64,000 bases of DNA from an uncultured Clostridia bacterium (GCA_944384535.1 CALWTS010000031.1:1-64000); one strand, 5' to 3'; shown: positions 37,965 through 46,936, counted from the stretch's first letter. Translations and numbers: made by a program. Notes: generated by a model from the letters alone, not told the origin.

Positions 37965-37993
37965 AGTATAGCATAGCATATATGCAAAGTCAA
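37965..37993 (-). promoter_or_regulatory. Promoter of the tRNA cluster
   Basis: TTGACT (37988-37993) - 17 bases - TATACT (37965-37970) on the minus strand, close to consensus as expected for stable RNA. It lies 62 bases beyond the pfk stop. Confidence 0.85.
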
Positions 37994-38055
37994 GAAATTT
38001 TAAAAACTTTGTAAAACTTTTTCATCTTTTCTTATAGTCATCTAGTATCAAATAA

Positions 38056-38940
38056 TTACTTTTCAAAATTTGTTAACAACAATTCAAATTTTCCATTTTT
38101 ATAGACAACAGCACTACATTTGTAGTTATTCTTAACAGCTTTTATTGCTAATTTTGAAAATTTTTTAGCTATATTTAACTCAATATTTGTTGGTTTTTTA
38201 CCTCTTTGAATGTAACCTATTATAGCACTCTTGATTTCAACATTTTTACAATATTCAGATAAATTTTTAATAAAATTTTGTAAATCAATAATGTTTTCTC
38301 TTAAAATTATTGATGATGCATTGTTATTATTGTAATTTTTATTTACTATATTTGAAATTTTTAAATAATCTATATCTTCTTCAGATTTAATTAAATAATC
38401 ACACCTTTTTCTTGAAAAAACTTCTTGTGCAATTCGTGAACATTTCCTTCCCATTGTTTCAAAAACACAGCATCTGTTGAATGATTGCATTGTTGGCATC
38501 ACCATATCTATATACTCACAACACGCACACACAGCTGTGTCATATCCTTGACTATAATCACTTATATCTACATCATTATCAATTGTTGAAGGTATAAAAA
38601 TAGTCTTTACACCATTTTGTGCTAAATCTAAAGCTCCCTTATATGAACCATTTCCTCCTAATATTATTACACAATCATAATCTTGTGCATTTTTCAGTCC
38701 TCTATTAAAACCAGTTTTTTCTTTGAATTCTACGCTTCTAGAACATTTTATTTTACTTCCAGCTTCATTAAAACAATTTTTTAAATCAATATCTTTAATT
38801 TTTACTATGTCGTTATTAATTAAGCCTTTAAAACCTCCAATACAAGCATAAAGACTTTGATGAAACCTTTTATATAATAAATATAGGACCATATTCATTC
38901 CGGGCGCATCACCACCACTAGTAAGAACCAGTATTTTCAT
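38056..38940 (-). CDS. Divergent 6-phosphofructokinase homologue
   Basis: 294 residues, about 25 shorter than PfkA at the C-terminus. PfkA phosphorylates fructose-6-phosphate. Conserved: LTSGGDAPGMN at residues 6-16, STIDND with the catalytic Asp, the MGR triad near 170, the Arg equivalent to E. coli R162, and IQRG. Changed: the Mg-binding GGDGS reads GGNGS, R21 and R25 of the effector site read Tyr and Lys, R77 is Lys, R243 is Lys and H249 is Tyr. So fold and position (after dnaE, as in clostridia) say pfkA, but substrate, phosphate donor and activity are uncertain. RBS GGAG 5 bases upstream; 19 bases after dnaE. No clear terminator before the tRNA promoter. Confidence 0.8.
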   Translation of the reverse strand: MKILVLTSGGDAPGMNMVLYLLYKRFHQSLYACIGGFKGLINNDIVKIKDIDLKNCFNEAGSKIKCSRSVEFKEKTGFNRGLKNAQDYDCVIILGGNGSYKGALDLAQNGVKTIFIPSTIDNDVDISDYSQGYDTAVCACCEYIDMVMPTMQSFNRCCVFETMGRKCSRIAQEVFSRKRCDYLIKSEEDIDYLKISNIVNKNYNNNNASSIILRENIIDLQNFIKNLSEYCKNVEIKSAIIGYIQRGKKPTNIELNIAKKFSKLAIKAVKNNYKCSAVVYKNGKFELLLTNFEK

Positions 38941-38959
38941 ACAAACTCCTTTAAATAGT

Positions 38960-41900
38960 TTATTTAACCACTATATTGTCCTCTCCAAGTAATCCAATAA
39001 ATTCATTTATTAAATAATTATTAGGATCTACTTTTGTGTTAAAAGAAAAAATTTGTTTAGTTGAAGTACATTTTATCACAATTTGTGCTTCACCTGGATA
39101 TGATGAAGCAATTTGCTTTACTTTATTATAAATATCCGTATTTTTAGTATCAAATCTTAAATATACCTTTTTCTCTATTATTTTCTCTTTTTCTTCTTTT
39201 TTCTCCCAAGGTAATATTACTTCAGCTACTATGATTGGAGATTTTCCATCTCTAATAGAAACTCTACCTCTTATTGTTACCATTTTATCTTCTACAATGA
39301 TTTCCTTATATTTAGAATAAAGTTTACTAAAAACCATAGCATCAAAAGTACCATAAATATCTTCAATTGTTACTATTGCCATTGTCCCCGATTTCATAAT
39401 TTTTTTAACATTTGTAATTATTCCACCGCAAGTTACTTGCATACCATCTTTTATACTTTCGTTTGAATCTTCTTGTATCATTTCTTCTTCTTGCTGATAA
39501 GAATAATCTGAACTTATACCATCATCTTCTCCGACAATGCCATCATCATCTCCAAATCCTGAAAGCATATCAGCTGTAAAATTAAATGAATCATACTTAT
39601 CTAGATATTCATCTAAAGGATGTCCAGATAAATAAATACCTACATATTCTTTTTCAAATTTTAATAAAGATTCTTTATTATATTCCTTTATATTTGGATA
39701 TTCTATTGTATTTATCGTTTGAGCAACTTCCTCAAATGTATCAAAAATTGAAAATTGTCCCGTTTCTCTAGATTTCCTATCAGCATTTATCATATCCATA
39801 TAAGAAGGAAAAACATCCATTAATTGTGATCTATACTTTCCAAAACAAGACAGTGCACCACTTAAAATTAAACTTTCTATTGATTTTTTATTAAGAGAAT
39901 TTGAAGTCACTCTTCTCAATAAATCATCAAGGCTTTTAAATTCTCCATTTTTATTTCTTTCTTCAACTATTATATCAATAAGTCCTGTTCCAACGTTCTT
40001 TAATGCACCTAACCCAAAACGAATACTACCATTTTCAACCTTAAATTCTGTAACAGATTTATTAATATCTGGAGGTAGAATTTCAAATCCTTCCTTTCTT
40101 GCATAATTAGTATATTTTTTTACAGCACTAGCATCACTTATCCTATTGTTTAAAACAGCTGTAAGATATTCAACTTCATAATGTGCTTTTAAATAGCCAG
40201 TCTGATAAGCAACATATGCATAAGCAGCCGCATGAGATTTATTAAACGCATATCCTGCAAATTTTGCCATTTGTTCAAAGACTTTTTCTGCGATTTTTTC
40301 ATCATGTCCTAATGCTAATGCACCAGGAATTGGTTTTAACTTGCCATCTGGATCTGTCCAACCATAAATAAATTTTTTCTTTTCTGGAGGAAGTTTTTCC
40401 GGCTTTTTCTTACTCATAATTCTTCTAACATTATCAGCTCCACCCAAACTAAAACCAGCCATAACCTGAAAAATTTTCATAACCTGCTCTTGATAAACTA
40501 TACATCCATATGTATTGCTTAAAATTGGAACTAAACATGGATCATCGTATTCTATTTTTTCAGGATTTTTCTTCCCTTTTATGAATTTAGGAATAAAATC
40601 CATTGGTCCTGGCCTATATAATGATATTCCGGCAATTATATCCTCCAATGAAGTAGGTTGTAACTCTTTCATAAACTTTTTCATTCCACCACTTTCTAAT
40701 TGAAAAACAGCTTCTGTATTACCTGAACTAATTAATTCAAAAACAGCAGGATCATTATATTCCATATTTGTAAAATCTATCTTTACACCATGATCTTCTT
40801 CTATATATTTTATAGCTTTATGAATATCAGTTAAAGTTCTAAGACCTAAAAAGTCCATTTTTAATAAACCTAAATGTTCCAATTCTGTCATATCAAATTG
40901 AGTTATTTCATCATTACCGCTTTTTGCCATTGGTATATGATCAAAAACAGGATCAGGGGCAATTAAAACACCTGCAGCATGCATTGAAACATTACGAGGA
41001 ACACCTTCTAGTTTTATTGCCATATCTACAATTTTTTTTATTTGGTCATCTTCTTCATACATTCTGCATAGTTCTGGTATTACAAATTGTTTATCTTCTT
41101 CTTTATCTGATTTACCAAAATAACATTTCAAAACTGGTGGTTTTTTTAATGGTTTCCCCGGTATTTCTTTTGTAACCTTATCAACTTCTGAATAAGGAAA
41201 TCTTAACACTCTCGCGACATCTTTAATGGCATTTTTAGCTTGCATATTACCAAAGGTAACAATATTTGAAACATGATCAGCACCATATCGGCGTTTAGCA
41301 TAATCTATAACTTCTCCTCGCCTATCCATACAAAAATCAACATCGAAGTCTGGCATTGAAACACGTTCAGGGTTAATAAATCTATCAAAGAAAAGTTCAT
41401 ATTTCATTGGATCAACTTGGGTAATTCCAGTTGTATACGCAACTAAACTGCCTGCTCCAGAGCCTCTGCCTGGACCAACAGGAATATCATTTTCTCTTGC
41501 AAAATTTATATAGTCCCAAACTATTAAAAAGTATTCCACATAACCCAATTTGTTAATTGTAGTTAATTCCATTTCTAAACGTTCTTCATACTCTTTAGGG
41601 ACTGTTTTATATTTTTTTCTCAACCCTTCCCATGCCATTCTTGATAAAAACTCATATGGTGTTTCTCCAGTATCAGGAATGTATTTAGGAATAAAGTTAT
41701 CTGTTGCTCCTAATTTATCTTCTTCTGGGATATTAGGATTTCCACCTTCTGCTGCTTCACGCAAAGATTTTGTTTTTATAAAAACATTACATTTTTCTGC
41801 AATTTCCAAGGTTCTTTCCAAAGCATCCTGATAACCAGGTAAAACTTCTTCCATCTCTTCGTAAGTTTTTAAATAAAATTCTTGAGTTTGAAATTTCATT

Positions 41901-42592
41901 CTATCAGGATCATCATAAGTCTTACCCATTTGCACACACATTAAAACGTCTTGTAATTCATGATCTTCTTTATTTAGATAATGAACATCATTTGTTGCTA
42001 CCATAGGAATGTTTAATCTCTCACTCATTTCGGTAATGCCAAGTAAAACTTCCTTCTCTTCCGGAATGTTATGATTTTGAATTTCTAAATAAAAATCATC
42101 TTTAAACACATTTTTAAACCATAAAGCAAGTTTATCAGCTTCATCAAATTGCCTTTTTAAAATAAATTGAGGTATATGCCCTGCTAAACATGCTGATAAA
42201 CATATGATTCCTTCACTATATTTCTCTAAAAGTTTATAGTCTATTCTTGGTTTATAATACATTCCATCTAAGAAAGCATAAGATGACAATTTTAATAAAT
42301 TTTGATAACCTGTATTATTTTTTGCCAACAATATAAGATGTCCCGTATCTTCTCTATTTGAACGAGATTTCATATCATGACAAATATAAAATTCTTCCCC
42401 AATAATTGGCTTAATACCATTTGTTACACAAGCTTCAAAAAATTTTATTGCCCCATACATATTTCCATGGTCAGTAATTGCAATTGATTTCCATCCTCTC
42501 TCTTTTACAATATCAACTAATTTATTGATTCTAGCAAGTCCATCTAAAAGACTGAACTCTGTATGAACATGAAGATGCACAAAATCTTTCAT
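38960..42592 (-). CDS. dnaE: DNA polymerase III subunit alpha (DnaE)
   Basis: 1210 residues from ATG 42592, which has AAGGAG 7 bases upstream; the frame is open 13 codons further but homology starts with FVHLHVHTEFS. Replicative C-family polymerase. N-terminal PHP domain (HVHTEFSLLDG, ITDHGNMYG), palm with catalytic GPGRGSGAGS and PDFDVDF near residue 413, finger segment FNKSHAAAYAYVAYQTGYLKA, tandem HhH region, and an OB domain (VTCGGIITNVKKI) before an acidic linker and C-terminal tail. Clostridia normally also carry PolC; it is not in this window. Third gene of PHP-whiA-dnaE-pfk, 13 bases after whiA. Confidence 0.97.
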   Translation of the reverse strand: MKDFVHLHVHTEFSLLDGLARINKLVDIVKERGWKSIAITDHGNMYGAIKFFEACVTNGIKPIIGEEFYICHDMKSRSNREDTGHLILLAKNNTGYQNLLKLSSYAFLDGMYYKPRIDYKLLEKYSEGIICLSACLAGHIPQFILKRQFDEADKLALWFKNVFKDDFYLEIQNHNIPEEKEVLLGITEMSERLNIPMVATNDVHYLNKEDHELQDVLMCVQMGKTYDDPDRMKFQTQEFYLKTYEEMEEVLPGYQDALERTLEIAEKCNVFIKTKSLREAAEGGNPNIPEEDKLGATDNFIPKYIPDTGETPYEFLSRMAWEGLRKKYKTVPKEYEERLEMELTTINKLGYVEYFLIVWDYINFARENDIPVGPGRGSGAGSLVAYTTGITQVDPMKYELFFDRFINPERVSMPDFDVDFCMDRRGEVIDYAKRRYGADHVSNIVTFGNMQAKNAIKDVARVLRFPYSEVDKVTKEIPGKPLKKPPVLKCYFGKSDKEEDKQFVIPELCRMYEEDDQIKKIVDMAIKLEGVPRNVSMHAAGVLIAPDPVFDHIPMAKSGNDEITQFDMTELEHLGLLKMDFLGLRTLTDIHKAIKYIEEDHGVKIDFTNMEYNDPAVFELISSGNTEAVFQLESGGMKKFMKELQPTSLEDIIAGISLYRPGPMDFIPKFIKGKKNPEKIEYDDPCLVPILSNTYGCIVYQEQVMKIFQVMAGFSLGGADNVRRIMSKKKPEKLPPEKKKFIYGWTDPDGKLKPIPGALALGHDEKIAEKVFEQMAKFAGYAFNKSHAAAYAYVAYQTGYLKAHYEVEYLTAVLNNRISDASAVKKYTNYARKEGFEILPPDINKSVTEFKVENGSIRFGLGALKNVGTGLIDIIVEERNKNGEFKSLDDLLRRVTSNSLNKKSIESLILSGALSCFGKYRSQLMDVFPSYMDMINADRKSRETGQFSIFDTFEEVAQTINTIEYPNIKEYNKESLLKFEKEYVGIYLSGHPLDEYLDKYDSFNFTADMLSGFGDDDGIVGEDDGISSDYSYQQEEEMIQEDSNESIKDGMQVTCGGIITNVKKIMKSGTMAIVTIEDIYGTFDAMVFSKLYSKYKEIIVEDKMVTIRGRVSIRDGKSPIIVAEVILPWEKKEEKEKIIEKKVYLRFDTKNTDIYNKVKQIASSYPGEAQIVIKCTSTKQIFSFNTKVDPNNYLINEFIGLLGEDNIVVK

Positions 42593-42605
42593 TTTAGACT
42601 CCTTT

Positions 42606-43571
42606 TTACCTATCTCGAAGAAAATCAGCAATTTTTAAAATTCTTCTAAATCTATGATTTAATCCACTTTTTGTCAATTTTATAGTAGATAATTTTAAAA
42701 GTTCATCCATGCTCTCTTGTGGATTAGCAAGACGAAGAACTGCTACTTCTTGTAAATCCTCCGGAAGACTTTCTAACCCTATTTTTTTATTAATATAATT
42801 AATTGCATGAATTTGTTTTAAACTTGCTTCAACAGTTTTATTTATATTTGCATTAATACAGTTAACCTGTCTATTAACAGTGTTTCTTAAATCTCTTTTT
42901 GCCATTTCATCAGATAATTCTAAAACACTTTGATTAGCACCTATTAAAGCTAATAAATCCTTAATAGACTCGCTATCTTTTAAATATAAAACATAAATTT
43001 TTTTTCTTATCACAATCCTACTAGGAATATTAAAATAAACTAAAATGTTTGATATTGACTTTAAAAATTCTTTTTGATGGGATGAAAATTCTAAATGATA
43101 ACCTGTTGTAGGTTTTTGAGAGCCAAGTTCACTTAATTTTATGCTTGAAGTAGCACAACCCACATAAGAACCTTTAATAAAGTGCTTTTTTGTTTCATCA
43201 TCAGGTATAATATTTTCATCGACCCCCTCAATAAAATCAAAATTTCCTACTTGAGAAATAAGTCCACAGTCTTTTAAAATTTGAATAGAAATACTAACAG
43301 GAAATTTAATTCTATAATATGTTGTTTTGTTTATGATATAATCATCAGAAATCTCTAATGAAAGGTTTTCTCCATATAATTTTAATACAATTTTATTTAA
43401 AAAAGGAAACACTTCTTTAAAATCTGTTACTATATCTACCCTTATTCCATCTTTATTTTTATTTATACTGCCACAAGCATGTAAAAGTCCGCTCAAAAAA
43501 GCTTGAGCACAATCTGCGTCCTCAATTTCATTTTCAATAATTTCAATTTTACTATTTTTTGCAAAACTCAA
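42606..43571 (-). CDS. whiA: DNA-binding protein WhiA
   Basis: 321 residues from a TTG start at 43571, preceded by AGAGAGG; this gives the usual WhiA N-terminus (SFAKNSKIE) and the start lies one base after the stop of the PHP gene (TAATTTG). WhiA links a degenerate LAGLIDADG homing-endonuclease fold (FLSGLLHACGSI near residue 29; KHFIKGSYVGCATSS near 127) to a C-terminal helix-turn-helix (LSTIKLTKSGLNHRFRRI). In Gram-positives it controls growth and division-related genes or sporulation; the target here is unknown. The frame extends upstream to an ATG inside the PHP gene, which I reject. Confidence 0.93.
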   Translation of the reverse strand: MSFAKNSKIEIIENEIEDADCAQAFLSGLLHACGSINKNKDGIRVDIVTDFKEVFPFLNKIVLKLYGENLSLEISDDYIINKTTYYRIKFPVSISIQILKDCGLISQVGNFDFIEGVDENIIPDDETKKHFIKGSYVGCATSSIKLSELGSQKPTTGYHLEFSSHQKEFLKSISNILVYFNIPSRIVIRKKIYVLYLKDSESIKDLLALIGANQSVLELSDEMAKRDLRNTVNRQVNCINANINKTVEASLKQIHAINYINKKIGLESLPEDLQEVAVLRLANPQESMDELLKLSTIKLTKSGLNHRFRRILKIADFLRDR

Positions 43572-43572
43572 A

Positions 43573-44334
43573 TTAACCTCTCTTTGAAATAAATTTTGGT
43601 AATTTATCAATATTAACAACCTGCGATAAAGGAAGCCCTAAACGAAAAATAGTATTAAATGCATTGTTACATTCTCCTACCTTGTCTGGAGAATGAGCAT
43701 CTGAATTTACAATAAATTTAACACCTTCACTAGCCATAATTTCTAACTCTTTATCAGTAAAATTTATTCTTTTACCATTTAGTTCAATTAACGTACCTTT
43801 TTCTTTTGCCATTTTTGCAACAGCCAAAGTATCTGTTGGGCAACCATAATTTAAATGAGTAATTATATCAATTGGATACTTATCTAATGCTTTCAGAAAA
43901 GCTGTCGTATTACGATTTAATCTTTCTTTACTTGGATAATAAGGAGAACCAAAAAAATTACTCCAGGTAAGGTCGTAAAAATCTTTAAAAGAGTTCATTT
44001 TTACAATAGTATGGTGCCCCATAAGCAAAATATCTAAAAACTCAAAGTCTTGTTCGTTAACATCAATTAAACCTTCTTTAGAAATTAAATTTGCTTCAAC
44101 ACCCAATAATATGTCTATCCCTGTAACCTCTTTTGCATTTAAAATATCCTCTTTCACATTTGGGATATCTCTTCTTCTTACACCAAAACATTTATGATTA
44201 AATCCATGATCTGTAATCGCTATTTGTTTTAATCCTTTGTTAAAAGCAACAGAAGCATTTTCTAAAACAGTTCCCTTACCATGCTTATGTCTAGAATATT
44301 TAGTGTGAGTATGATAATCTCCTAATAAAACCAT
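43573..44334 (-). CDS. PHP-domain phosphoesterase
   Basis: 253 residues from ATG 44334, chosen for GGAGG 5 bases upstream and because homology begins with LLGDYHTHTKYSRHKHGKG. Metal-binding signatures of the PHP superfamily: DYHTHT at the start, ITDHGFNH near 43, GVEANLIS near 77, MGHH near 99, and NSDAHSPDKVG near 218. Relatives (YcdX-like, histidinol-phosphatase-like) hydrolyse phosphoesters; the substrate is not known. Clostridia commonly have such a gene just upstream of rapZ-yvcK-whiA; here whiA follows directly. Confidence 0.9.
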   Translation of the reverse strand: MVLLGDYHTHTKYSRHKHGKGTVLENASVAFNKGLKQIAITDHGFNHKCFGVRRRDIPNVKEDILNAKEVTGIDILLGVEANLISKEGLIDVNEQDFEFLDILLMGHHTIVKMNSFKDFYDLTWSNFFGSPYYPSKERLNRNTTAFLKALDKYPIDIITHLNYGCPTDTLAVAKMAKEKGTLIELNGKRINFTDKELEIMASEGVKFIVNSDAHSPDKVGECNNAFNTIFRLGLPLSQVVNIDKLPKFISKRG

Positions 44335-44390
44335 ATACGCCTCCAATAACAACATGAATAAAATCATATTATTAAAAAGTTACAATAATG

Positions 44391-44418
44391 ATTATATAAC
44401 ATTTTTAAAAAAAGTCAA
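44391..44418 (-). promoter_or_regulatory. Promoter of PHP-whiA-dnaE-pfk operon
   Basis: TTGACT (44413-44418) - 16 bases - TATAAT (44391-44396) on the minus strand, about 57 bases before the PHP start codon. Confidence 0.75.
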
Positions 44419-44445
44419 ACAAGATATAACTTCAATAATAAATAA

Positions 44446-44474
44446 AAATAAACGAAAAGATTTTTCGTTTATTT
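44446..44474 (-). terminator. dtd: Terminator of dtd
   Basis: AAATAAACGAAAA / TTTTCGTTTATTT stem (44446-44458 and 44462-44474) with a 3-base loop, 8 bases after the dtd stop. The stem is AT-rich but long. Confidence 0.75.
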
Positions 44475-44482
44475 AAAAATGT

Positions 44483-44932
44483 TTATTTTAAGTCTTTACT
44501 ATCAAGAATAATTGTTACCGGTCCATCATTTAGTACATCAATTTTCATATCAGCCCCAAAAACTCCTGTTTTAACATTTATTTGCATACTTTCTAAGTTT
44601 TTACACATCTTTACATACAAGTTATTCGCTAATTCAGGTTTTTCTGCATTTGTAAAACTAGGTCTATTCCCATGTTTACAATCCGCTAACAACGTAAATT
44701 GACTTACTAATAATATTTCTCCTCCAACGTCTTTAATTGATAAGTTCATCTTTCCTAATTCATCTTCAAAAATTCTTAATTTACTAATTTTAGATGATAA
44801 TTTCTCAACATCATCATCACAATCTCCAATACCAACACCTAAAAAAACAATCAATCCACTTCCAATTTGTGAAATTAATTTATTTTCTACTTTTAAAGTT
44901 GCACTACGAACCCTTTGAATAACAGCCTTCAT
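44483..44932 (-). CDS. dtd: D-aminoacyl-tRNA deacylase
   Basis: 149 residues, standard length. Dtd removes D-amino acids (and misattached glycine) from tRNAs. MKAVIQRVRSA at the start, LVSQFTLLADCKHGNRPSF near residue 78 (the SQFTL nucleophile region) and NDGPVTIILDS near the end (the Gly-cisPro equivalent GP motif). Start ATG 44932 has AGAGGTG as RBS; a TTG upstream in frame is rejected. Monocistronic, between its own promoter and terminator. Confidence 0.95.
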   Translation of the reverse strand: MKAVIQRVRSATLKVENKLISQIGSGLIVFLGVGIGDCDDDVEKLSSKISKLRIFEDELGKMNLSIKDVGGEILLVSQFTLLADCKHGNRPSFTNAEKPELANNLYVKMCKNLESMQINVKTGVFGADMKIDVLNDGPVTIILDSKDLK

Positions 44933-44947
44933 ATTCACCTCTAGTTT

Positions 44948-44977
44948 ATTATAACATAATAAGGTGTTTAAAAACAA
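44948..44977 (-). promoter_or_regulatory. dtd: dtd promoter
   Basis: TTGTTT (44972-44977) - 18 bases - TATAAT (44948-44953) on the minus strand, giving a 5' UTR of about ten bases that just contains the RBS. Confidence 0.55.
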
Positions 44978-45076
44978 AAAAAAGAATGGTTTTACTTATA
45001 TTAATACTATAAATTCATCGTGCAACTGGACATATTTAACCTTTTATGTAAATTTTATTTAAATAACAAATATTTT

Positions 45077-45105
45077 TTGTAAATAATATTGATTTATGCT
45101 AATAT
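45077..45105 (+). promoter_or_regulatory. Promoter of DUF2441-like gene (leaderless)
   Basis: TTGTAA (45077-45082) - 17 bases - TAATAT (45100-45105), with the ATG at 45112 only 6 bases beyond the -10. No Shine-Dalgarno site is present. Confidence 0.6.
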
Positions 45106-45111
45106 GAAAGT

Positions 45112-45687
45112 ATGGATATTGTAAAAAATTTAGTTTTATATCAAATTGTGAAATCAAGAAAATTTTCTGTAGGTGATAAAATAATTTTTAATGAGAATAC
45201 CATTACCGGCCAATATGAAAAAGTATATAATACAAAATTCATAATAGGAGATTTGAGAATTGCCGATATTTTTTATAATCTAAAGCAAAATAAAAAACTT
45301 TTTAAAAAAAACATTAAACAAATAGGTTATTTATCTGATAATTATGATTTGCTTTTAAGAGAACTTGCTTTAGAAAAAATTAGAAAGCAATTTTACCCAA
45401 ACTTACCGTCAAGGCTTCATTGTATGTATTTATCTTTTTTAAAAGAAACCGCTATTAATAATTTTGAAACAAGTAAAGAAAAACATCTTCAAGTGGTAGC
45501 TGTAAGGTTAAATGGTAAAATTTTTAAATCTGGCGATTTTTCATTAGATAGAAATGGTGGAAGTTTTAAAGATTACGAGACTATGGCGCATGATTATTGG
45601 TCTCAAACTAATATTCCAGATGAAGATATTAAAGAAGTCTTATTTGAGGGAGTTGCTGAAATTATTGAAATCATTAAAGAAAGATAA
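45112..45687 (+). CDS. DUF2441-like protein
   Basis: 191 residues. The pattern - a short strand, VGDKIIFNENTITGQYEKVYN, then LLRELALEKIRKQFYP, LPSRLHCMYLS, and LFEGVAEIIEIIKE at the end - matches what I recall of the DUF2441 family of uncharacterised bacterial proteins; some relatives are thought to be ADP-ribosyltransferase-like, which I cannot show here. No signal or membrane segment. Lone plus-strand gene with an apparently leaderless promoter; it ends facing the SHOCT gene across a shared terminator. Confidence 0.7.
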   Translation: MDIVKNLVLYQIVKSRKFSVGDKIIFNENTITGQYEKVYNTKFIIGDLRIADIFYNLKQNKKLFKKNIKQIGYLSDNYDLLLRELALEKIRKQFYPNLPSRLHCMYLSFLKETAINNFETSKEKHLQVVAVRLNGKIFKSGDFSLDRNGGSFKDYETMAHDYWSQTNIPDEDIKEVLFEGVAEIIEIIKER

Positions 45688-45758
45688 TAGCAAATTTCTT
45701 TATTTAAAAAGCAATATTATAACAAAACTCAGTTAAAATTAAAATATTTTAAAACAAT

Positions 45759-45794
45759 AAAAAAGAACTTTACTATTTTGCAAAGTTCTTTTTT
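45759..45794. terminator. Bidirectional terminator, DUF2441-like gene and ribosomal operon
   Basis: AAAAAAGAACTTT (45759-45771) / AAAGTTCTTTTTT (45782-45794). It serves the plus-strand gene and, on the minus strand, ends the transcript that begins at rpsJ some 16.7 kb upstream. Confidence 0.8.
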
Positions 45795-45813
45795 ATTATT
45801 TTTAAAAGTTTTT

Positions 45814-46374
45814 TTATTTATTTAATTCGTTTTTTATTGCATCTTCTTTCATACTGTTATATTCTTCTTCTGTAATTTTATCTTCTTCTTTTAATTTGTT
45901 TAATTTTTCAATTTTTTCACTAATTCCTTTATCTTCATTTTCTGTATTTTCAGTTACTTGTTTAACATCTTTCTTTGTTGATAAATCAATTATATCTAAA
46001 ATTGAAGCAACGATTAAACCAATTAAAATTATTATAGAGAATACAATTGAAGCAGTAGAAGCTTCCCCATTAATAGAGAAGATTGCTATAATTGCACAAA
46101 TAAAATTGAAAACAATTGCAGTTATTATTGTTGCTTTTTTCTTTTTAAATTTTTCTTCGTTATTCCATGCATTAATAGATACTGCATTCAATATTAAATC
46201 TACAACAAAAACTAACCATTGAAGTATTATTAATAACATTGGACCAGCAACCTCTGCTGCGTAAGATCCTAAAATACTAAAAACCTGAACTATAGCAATC
46301 AACAATATTAAAGTATAAATAGCTGAGCAGATTGTTCCGATAATTGTTCCGGAAAGTAATAATTTCTTTTTCAT
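45814..46374 (-). CDS. Four-helix membrane protein with C-terminal SHOCT domain
   Basis: 186 residues from ATG 46374 (AAGGAG 7 bases upstream). Four hydrophobic segments: near residues 4-34, 42-64, 78-101 and 108-132. The cytoplasmic tail ends in a SHOCT-type helix pair (KIEKLNKLKEEDKITEEEYNSMKEDAI), a short domain found at termini of many membrane proteins, possibly for oligomerisation. It starts 31 bases after rplQ without a visible promoter, so it is probably the last gene of the ribosomal transcript. In most clostridia the ecfAA'T-truA genes lie here. Function unknown. Confidence 0.8.
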   Translation of the reverse strand: MKKKLLLSGTIIGTICSAIYTLILLIAIVQVFSILGSYAAEVAGPMLLIILQWLVFVVDLILNAVSINAWNNEEKFKKKKATIITAIVFNFICAIIAIFSINGEASTASIVFSIIILIGLIVASILDIIDLSTKKDVKQVTENTENEDKGISEKIEKLNKLKEEDKITEEEYNSMKEDAIKNELNK

Positions 46375-46405
46375 AAAAACTCCTTGACATAAATTTATAA
46401 ATATA

Positions 46406-46915
46406 TTAAATAAGTTCAACTATTGCCATTTCAGCCGCGTCACCTCTACGTTGACCCAACTTAACAACTCTAGTGTATCCTCCACCCTGTCCAACTTCTT
46501 TAATTCTTGCTGCATACTTAGGTGCATAAACATTAAAGATTTTTTCAAAAAGAGGATAGTTAATATCTTTAGTTCTTGCAGTAAAAGCATCAATAGATTC
46601 TTTTGGTTTTCTTTGTTCTTGTCTATCCATAAGATAAGACATCATAGCTCTTCGAGCTTGTAATTTTTTTGGACCATCGTTAGAAACTGTTTTCTTAACT
46701 TTAACACCTTTATCATCCTTAATTTCTTTTGTAACTTTTACGATATCTTCATAAGAATTAATAGCAAGTGTTAAAATTTTCTCTGCTTTTGATTGAACAG
46801 ATTTTGCTCTAGCAACAGTTGTTTCAACCTTTCCAAACCAAAGAAGATCTGAAACAAGTCCACGGAGCATTGAATTTTTTTCTTTACTTGGTCTACCTAA
46901 TTTTGCATTAGCCAT
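46406..46915 (-). CDS. rplQ: 50S ribosomal protein L17, expanded
   Basis: 169 residues against about 115-127 for most bacteria. The ends are ordinary (KLGRPSKEKNSMLRGL; GGYTRVVKLGQRRGDAAEMAIVEL). Two expansions are seen: a charged segment after ILTLAINSYED (residues ~53-80, rich in Lys, Val and Asp) and a second near 100-115. bL17 sits near the polypeptide exit side of the 50S subunit. 22 bases after rpoA. Confidence 0.95.
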   Translation of the reverse strand: MANAKLGRPSKEKNSMLRGLVSDLLWFGKVETTVARAKSVQSKAEKILTLAINSYEDIVKVTKEIKDDKGVKVKKTVSNDGPKKLQARRAMMSYLMDRQEQRKPKESIDAFTARTKDINYPLFEKIFNVYAPKYAARIKEVGQGGGYTRVVKLGQRRGDAAEMAIVELI

Positions 46916-46936
46916 TGTAATTCTCCTTTATTAAAT

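Noticed and set aside
43572..43619. Upstream ATG start for whiA
   Set aside because: Lies inside the PHP gene without an RBS; the TTG at 43571 has one and fits WhiA length.
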